Shown here: in pieces, positions 6,731 to 10,074 of the stretch
How the letters are laid out: each line of letters begins with the position of its first letter
How positions within the stretch are numbered: position 1 is the stretch's first letter
Assembly: GCA_963517825.1 (NCBI GenBank)
Contig: CAUQGB010000011.1
Location: 1-10,074 of the forward strand
Origin: Nanogingivalis sp963517825
Lineage (GTDB): Bacteria; Patescibacteriota; Saccharimonadia; Saccharimonadales; Saccharimonadaceae
Direction: 5' to 3'
DNA: 10,074 bases
Position numbers and translations under genes: made by a program
The notes under the pieces: generated by a model
What the model was told of the DNA's origin: nothing
Databases searched by the model: none
What the model saw: only the letters and a program-made list of their open reading frames with translations

Positions 6731-8254
6731 ATGACAAAGAAAAAACTCTATATCACAACCGCAATCCCTTACGCAAATGGCGCGCCACACATTGGTAATG
6801 CGCTCGATTATTTAATTGCCGACATTTGGTCAAGATACCAACGACAACAAGGAAATGAAGTCCGCTTTCAAGTTGGGACAGATGAGCATGGAAATAAAAT
6901 TGCCGAAAAAGCAGCCGAAAATGGCTTAACTCCACAAGAATATGTTGATGGAACTGTTCAAAATTTCAAAAATTTAATGGACAAAATGAAAACAACTTAC
7001 ACGGATTTTATCCGAACAACAGATTCACATCACGTTGGAGCTTCACAATATATTTGGATGAAACTTCAGCCTTATATATATAAAAATACTTACGAGGGCT
7101 GGTATTGTACAGGTTGTGAAAGTTTTTACACCGAGAAAGAAGTAGCCGAATCGCATGGGGTTTGCCCAAATCACCAAAAACCTTTCGAAAGACTTTCGGA
7201 AGAAAACTATTATTTGCGAATTTCAGAATTTACCCCAAAAATTATCGAAGCGATTGAATCAGATCGGATGAAAATCATTCCAGAATATCGTAAGAAAGAA
7301 TTTTTGAATTTTCTAAAAGGTGGGCTCGAAGATGTTTCAATTTCACGACCAAAAAAGAATCTAACTTGGGGAATTCCAGTTCCTGGCGATCCAGAACAAA
7401 TTATGTATGTTTGGATTGACGCCTTAGCAAACTACCTAACTGTTATTGGCTATCCTGACATTCCTGAGTGGGAAGATTTTTGGCCTGCAAATGTACAAGT
7501 CATTGGTAAAGATATTTTGCGTTTTCATGCTGGAATTTGGCCAGCAATGCTACTCGGCCTTGGATTGCCTCTGCCTAAAACTCTATTAGTTCATGGTCAT
7601 ATTTCAAGCAATGGCGTAAAAATGAGCAAATCTATCGGAAACGTAGTTGATCCGAATGAAATTATCGATAACTATGGGCTAGATGCTTTTCGATATTATT
7701 TCTCGCGCCACGTTGCAACTCAAGATGACGGTGATTTCACTTGGGAGAAATTCGAAAACGCCTACAATAACGAATTGGGTAACGATTTAGGAAACTTAGC
7801 CTCACGCGTAGCAAACATGGTTAAAAGGTATCAATCTGGCGTGATCGGTGAAATTCCTCGTGATGAACACGACCGCCACACCTACAACAACTATATGAAA
7901 GGTCTAGAATTCAACAAAGCTATCGATGAAGCTTGGGGATTGGTTCGCGCACATAATCAGTATATTGAAAGCGTAAAACCTTGGGAAATTGCTAAAAAAG
8001 CAAAAGAAGATAAGGATGAAGAAAATCACTTAGCGGAAGTTCTTGCGCATTCAGTTTCGGGACTTCTTCAGATCGGCGAAATGCTTAAGCCTTTCATGCC
8101 CGACACAGCCGAGAAACTCCAAACAATTTTTGGTAGCGGTGTAATTCGCGATGAAGAGATTGGGCTACTTTTCCCAAAAATTTATCTTAAAACTGAAGAT
8201 CCACGTGCCGCAAAAATTGCAGCAGCACAAAACAAGCAGCAACCTAAAAAATAA
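6731..8254 (+). CDS. metG: methionyl-tRNA synthetase
   Basis: Charges tRNA-Met with methionine in the cytosol, an essential step for all protein synthesis. Class I signatures are plain: the HIGH-type motif P19-H-I-G-N23, the specificity region RFQVGTDEHGNKIAEKA, a connective-peptide zinc site with C126-x2-C129 and C145-x2-H148, VWIDALANYLT, and KMSKS at 297-301. The anticodon-binding helical domain contains WEIAKK and LAEVLAHSVSGLLQIGEMLKPFMP. At 507 residues it lacks the C-terminal EMAP/Arc1p-like tRNA-binding domain found in longer bacterial enzymes, giving the short dimer-domain-free form. I chose ATG 6731 rather than an in-frame upstream ATG at 6692, because conserved sequence begins at KKKLYITTAIPYANG and a good -10 box lies between the two. 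The gene lies 60 nt after ksgA, has its own promoter and is followed by a hairpin. Confidence 0.97.
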   Translation: MTKKKLYITTAIPYANGAPHIGNALDYLIADIWSRYQRQQGNEVRFQVGTDEHGNKIAEKAAENGLTPQEYVDGTVQNFKNLMDKMKTTYTDFIRTTDSHHVGASQYIWMKLQPYIYKNTYEGWYCTGCESFYTEKEVAESHGVCPNHQKPFERLSEENYYLRISEFTPKIIEAIESDRMKIIPEYRKKEFLNFLKGGLEDVSISRPKKNLTWGIPVPGDPEQIMYVWIDALANYLTVIGYPDIPEWEDFWPANVQVIGKDILRFHAGIWPAMLLGLGLPLPKTLLVHGHISSNGVKMSKSIGNVVDPNEIIDNYGLDAFRYYFSRHVATQDDGDFTWEKFENAYNNELGNDLGNLASRVANMVKRYQSGVIGEIPRDEHDRHTYNNYMKGLEFNKAIDEAWGLVRAHNQYIESVKPWEIAKKAKEDKDEENHLAEVLAHSVSGLLQIGEMLKPFMPDTAEKLQTIFGSGVIRDEEIGLLFPKIYLKTEDPRAAKIAAAQNKQQPKK

Positions 8255-8260
8255 CCAAAG

Positions 8261-8284
8261 AACCTCGGCTTAATGCTGAGGTTT
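8261..8284 (+). terminator. weak intrinsic terminator or attenuator after metG
   Basis: AACCTCGGC (8261-8269) pairs with GCTGAGGTT (8275-8283) with one G-U pair and a 5-nt loop. The following tail TTTCAACTTTT is interrupted, so termination may be partial. The next start codon (tatD) is only 21 nt downstream with no visible promoter, so read-through is probably needed to express it. Confidence 0.6.
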
Positions 8285-8304
8285 CAACTTTTCGAAAGGA
8301 TAAA

Positions 8305-9087
8305 ATGAAAATTATTGATTCACATTGCCATATTCATGATAAGGATTTTCCAATCCCACAAAGTGAAGTTTTTGAAAATATGCAAAACGCTGAAATTTCG
8401 AAAGCGATTTGTATTGGCGAAAATCTTGAAAATTCAAAACTTGCAGTCGATTTTGCAATTGAAAATTCCGGCAAAATTGAGCTTTTCTCAGCAATTGGCG
8501 TGCATCCACACGAAGCAGAAAAATATAATCCAAAAGAGTTAATTGCAGAGCTTGAACAACTTTCAAAAAAACCAAAAGTTGTGGCAATAGGTGAAATCGG
8601 ACTTGATTATTTTTATGAAAATTCAAATCGTGAAGCACAAAAAACGATTTTAAAAGCACAGCTTGAACTTGCACAGGAATTAAATTTACCAGTGAGTTTT
8701 CATGTTCGTGGGGCCTTTGAAGATTTTTGGCCAATTTTTGATGAAGTTTCGAAAAACGGTAAAATTCGTGGAGTTTTACATTCTTTTACAGATTCGAAAG
8801 AGAATTTAAATGAAGCTCTAAAACGAGATTTATTCATTGGCGTGAATGGCATTTCTACTTTTTTAAAAAAGCCAGAAGAGCTAGAAATGTTTGCCAATAT
8901 TCCACTTTCGAAAACTTTGATTGAAACAGATTCACCGTTCTTGGCGCCAAAAGGCAAACGCGGAAAGCCGAATCAGCCTGCATTTTCAAAATTAGTGGTT
9001 GAAGATTTAGCAGAAAAACGACAAATTTCAGTCGAAGAAGTCGCCAAAATTACGTCCAAAAACACTGAAGAGCTATTCAATATCTAA
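8305..9087 (+). CDS. tatD: TatD-family metal-dependent DNase
   Basis: A 260-residue TIM-barrel metallohydrolase of the TatD/YabD family, proposed to act as 3'-5' exonuclease or endonuclease in DNA quality control. Metal ligands are visible: H7 and H9 in IIDSHCHIH, E97 in VAIGEIGLDY, H133 in SFHVRG, H159 in GVLHSF, and D209 in LIETDSPFLAP, all in family order and spacing. Length is typical. ATG 8305 follows an AAAGGA Shine-Dalgarno with a short 4-nt gap. The gene adjoins metG as in B. subtilis (metS-yabD). Read-through of the hairpin after metG probably drives it, since no promoter is seen. Its substrate in vivo is not settled for the family. Confidence 0.93.
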   Translation: MKIIDSHCHIHDKDFPIPQSEVFENMQNAEISKAICIGENLENSKLAVDFAIENSGKIELFSAIGVHPHEAEKYNPKELIAELEQLSKKPKVVAIGEIGLDYFYENSNREAQKTILKAQLELAQELNLPVSFHVRGAFEDFWPIFDEVSKNGKIRGVLHSFTDSKENLNEALKRDLFIGVNGISTFLKKPEELEMFANIPLSKTLIETDSPFLAPKGKRGKPNQPAFSKLVVEDLAEKRQISVEEVAKITSKNTEELFNI

Positions 9088-9100
9088 CATTGTCGCCTTA

Positions 9101-9129
9101 TTGACAAATATATAAAAATATGATACAAT
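9101..9129 (+). promoter_or_regulatory. near-consensus promoter of the 224-aa hypothetical gene
   Basis: TTGACA (9101-9106), a 17-nt spacer and TACAAT (9124-9129) with an extended TG at 9121-9122 form the strongest-looking promoter in the window. The expected start is near 9136. A GAGG Shine-Dalgarno (9143-9146) stands 6 nt before ATG 9153. Confidence 0.85.
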
Positions 9130-9152
9130 CTAAACATATTTAGAGGCAAAAA

Positions 9153-9827
9153 ATGAACAATTCTGATAAAAGTTTATACCAAATTCCATATTATTCAGAA
9201 GCTCCCAAAGAGCCAGCTTTAGAAAAACCAAGAATAAAGATTGCCTATGACCTGCCAAAGCAAATGCCTTTAAAACCAGTTAAACAGATTCAAAAGACCG
9301 CTTTACCGCAAAGAAAAAGAACACAACAAGTTAATATTTTTGATGAGATGTTTGCAAAAAGTGCACAAATTTTATACCTTCGAAATATTGCGGAAGAAGA
9401 AATTAGAAATACGCACTTTAAATATACTAGAAAATCTTTCTTTAAAAAAGCAAAAAAACACGAAAGCAACCAGCTTTATTATAAATATCTCTTCAATCAA
9501 TTCAAGAAAAATCCACAAGATATTTCTCGAGCATTAATTGATCTTGAAAGCAAAGTTGGCGCACAAATTTTTGGACCGACAACAAATGGCATTCGACGAG
9601 AATTTTTCGTGCTAGATCATAATTCTTGGATTTATCATGAAGAGTGGATTGATGGAAAGCGAAAAGTACATCAAAATACAACCAGATATGAACTTCGAAA
9701 AGACCAAGTTATTAAAATTGAAGCTGGTCCACACTATTTTGACCTAAAAGGTGCTGAACTCCAAAACTTTCACCACGCAGTGCAGGTTTATTACCATAAT
9801 GTTTCACGATTAGTTTACGGTAGATAG
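9153..9827 (+). CDS. hypothetical protein (224 aa), Pro/Lys-rich N-terminus
   Basis: Function unknown. The first 60 residues are rich in Pro, Lys and Gln (EAPKEPALEKPRIKIAYD, KQMPLKPVKQIQK) and look disordered. A charged, mainly helical middle part follows, about 62-130. A compact C-terminal domain from about 135 contains FGPTTNGIRREFFVLDHNS, then WIYHEEWIDG, TTRYELRKDQVIKIE and a Tyr/His-rich end. The WxYHEEW...TTRYE pattern recalls unannotated Saccharibacteria proteins I have seen; this is memory, not a search. There is no signal peptide or membrane helix. The start ATG 9153 is supported by GAGG 6 nt upstream and by a near-consensus promoter, suggesting substantial expression. The gene is monocistronic by layout, as the next gene has its own promoter directly after its stop. 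Confidence 0.8.
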   Translation: MNNSDKSLYQIPYYSEAPKEPALEKPRIKIAYDLPKQMPLKPVKQIQKTALPQRKRTQQVNIFDEMFAKSAQILYLRNIAEEEIRNTHFKYTRKSFFKKAKKHESNQLYYKYLFNQFKKNPQDISRALIDLESKVGAQIFGPTTNGIRREFFVLDHNSWIYHEEWIDGKRKVHQNTTRYELRKDQVIKIEAGPHYFDLKGAELQNFHHAVQVYYHNVSRLVYGR

Positions 9828-9828
9828 T

Positions 9829-9857
9829 TTGAATTTTTAGAAAAGGTGTGGTATAAT
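9829..9857 (+). promoter_or_regulatory. promoter of the 41-aa basic protein gene
   Basis: TTGAAT (9829-9834), a 17-nt spacer and TATAAT (9852-9857) with extended TG at 9849-9850. It begins 1 nt after the stop codon of the preceding gene. The predicted leader of about 32 nt ends in AAAGGA, 5 nt before ATG 9896, a full Shine-Dalgarno. Confidence 0.8.
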
Positions 9858-9895
9858 TGTTCAGAATTGTTTTATTTTTTAACGAAAGGAAAGAA

Positions 9896-10021
9896 ATGGC
9901 TAAACACAAAAGTTGGCACGGAGCAGACCGCAAACGAGCTTTGCGCGCAAAACTAAAAATTGAAAAACGCCGCGAAGCAAAACGCCGCGAACGAATCGCA
10001 GCAGCTTTGGCCGCAAAATAA
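9896..10021 (+). CDS. small, very basic 41-aa protein of unknown function
   Basis: An intact 41-residue frame begins MAKHKSWHGADRKRAL and ends in IAAALAAK. Sixteen of 41 residues are Lys or Arg, the middle is a run of KRREAKRRER type expected to form one amphipathic, positively charged helix, and there are no cysteines. Expression signals are complete: an extended -10 promoter, AAAGGA Shine-Dalgarno and an intrinsic terminator just after the stop. I read it as a nucleic-acid-binding protein, perhaps a small ribosome-associated or nucleoid protein, by composition only. It is not an obvious match to bL34, bL36, bS21 or THX. The use of GCA, CGC and AAA codons is consistent and the frame is free of stops, supporting a real gene despite its size. 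Confidence 0.75.
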   Translation: MAKHKSWHGADRKRALRAKLKIEKRREAKRRERIAAALAAK

Positions 10022-10028
10022 TTTTCGA

Positions 10029-10063
10029 AAATCGCTCTCATATGGGGGCGATTTGATTTTTTT
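10029..10063 (+). terminator. intrinsic terminator after the 41-aa gene
   Basis: AAATCGCTCTC (10029-10039) pairs with GGGGGCGATTT (10044-10054) through 11 bp including two G-U pairs, with loop ATAT, followed by GA and a run of seven T (10057-10063). It starts 8 nt after the stop codon. Confidence 0.88.
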
Positions 10064-10074
10064 AGAAGATTATG

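Larger units (their letters stand above)
2094..10031. repeat. dispersed short palindrome TTCGAA / TTTCGAAA (30 / 18 copies)
   Basis: I counted 30 TTCGAA hexamers, first at 2095-2100 and last at 10024-10029; 18 are flanked to give TTTCGAAA (for example 2374-2381, 3003-3010, 6522-6529, 8290-8297, 10023-10030). They occur in coding sequence in all three phases (TTC GAA, N TCG AAN, NTT CGA A) and in intergenic DNA at 2375, 4578, 8291 and 10024. None lies in bases 1-2094. At roughly 35% G+C, about three hexamers would be expected by chance over 8 kb. Function unknown. Confidence 0.8.

Noticed and set aside
8312..8957. Long minus-strand and alternate plus-strand frames across tatD
   Set aside because: They overlap a gene with all catalytic residues intact and have low-complexity composition; they are shadows.
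1..10074. CRISPR array, tRNA/rRNA gene, insertion sequence or prophage
   Set aside because: I saw no regularly spaced repeats, cloverleaf with CCA-type end, transposase motif, terminal inverted repeats or phage structural genes on either strand.

Overview
The window looks like chromosomal DNA from a Patescibacteria/CPR bacterium, most likely a Saccharibacteria (TM7) relative. This rests on low G+C, very compact gene packing, a Saccharibacteria-style type IV pilin, a single-membrane G5/DUF348 wall protein, a short methionyl-tRNA synthetase, and several hypothetical proteins of a kind I associate with that phylum. The assignment is inference; there is no rRNA here to settle it. The standard genetic code fits every intact gene.

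Bases 1-1190 are a gene graveyard. After the tail of an unknown ORF comes a decayed gene resembling the ImmA/IrrE-type metallopeptidase family of Firmicutes. It has a lost start codon (ATA behind a good AAGGAG), in-frame stops and several frameshifts. It runs in frame into a decayed piece of a YetF/DUF421 membrane-protein C-terminal domain. Both look like foreign, Firmicutes-type genes under erosion. A bidirectional terminator (about 1198-1229) closes the region.

Bases 1254-2355 hold two minus-strand genes: a type IV pilin with its own promoter and a predicted hairpin at the mRNA 5' end, and a conserved-type hypothetical protein.

Bases 2422-9087 hold a plus-strand housekeeping run: a UvrD/PcrA helicase, a YabE/Rpf-like wall protein (DUF348-G5-lysozyme-like), KsgA (16S rRNA dimethyltransferase), MetG and TatD. 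The last four are the cluster known from Gram-positives (metS-yabD-yabE-rnmV-ksgA), but reordered and lacking rnmV. The wall protein and ksgA overlap by 7 nt (GTGGTAA).

Bases 9153-10021 hold a hypothetical protein behind a near-consensus promoter, then an unlisted 41-residue, very basic protein with strong promoter, Shine-Dalgarno and terminator.

Two window-wide signals stand out. First, the palindrome TTCGAA occurs 30 times between 2095 and 10029, 18 times as TTTCGAAA, in all three codon phases and between genes, but never in the first 2094 bases. Second, four genes have an extended -10 box (TGNTATAAT-like) only 6-11 nt before the start codon and no Shine-Dalgarno, implying leaderless or nearly leaderless mRNAs, while other genes have ordinary Shine-Dalgarno sites.
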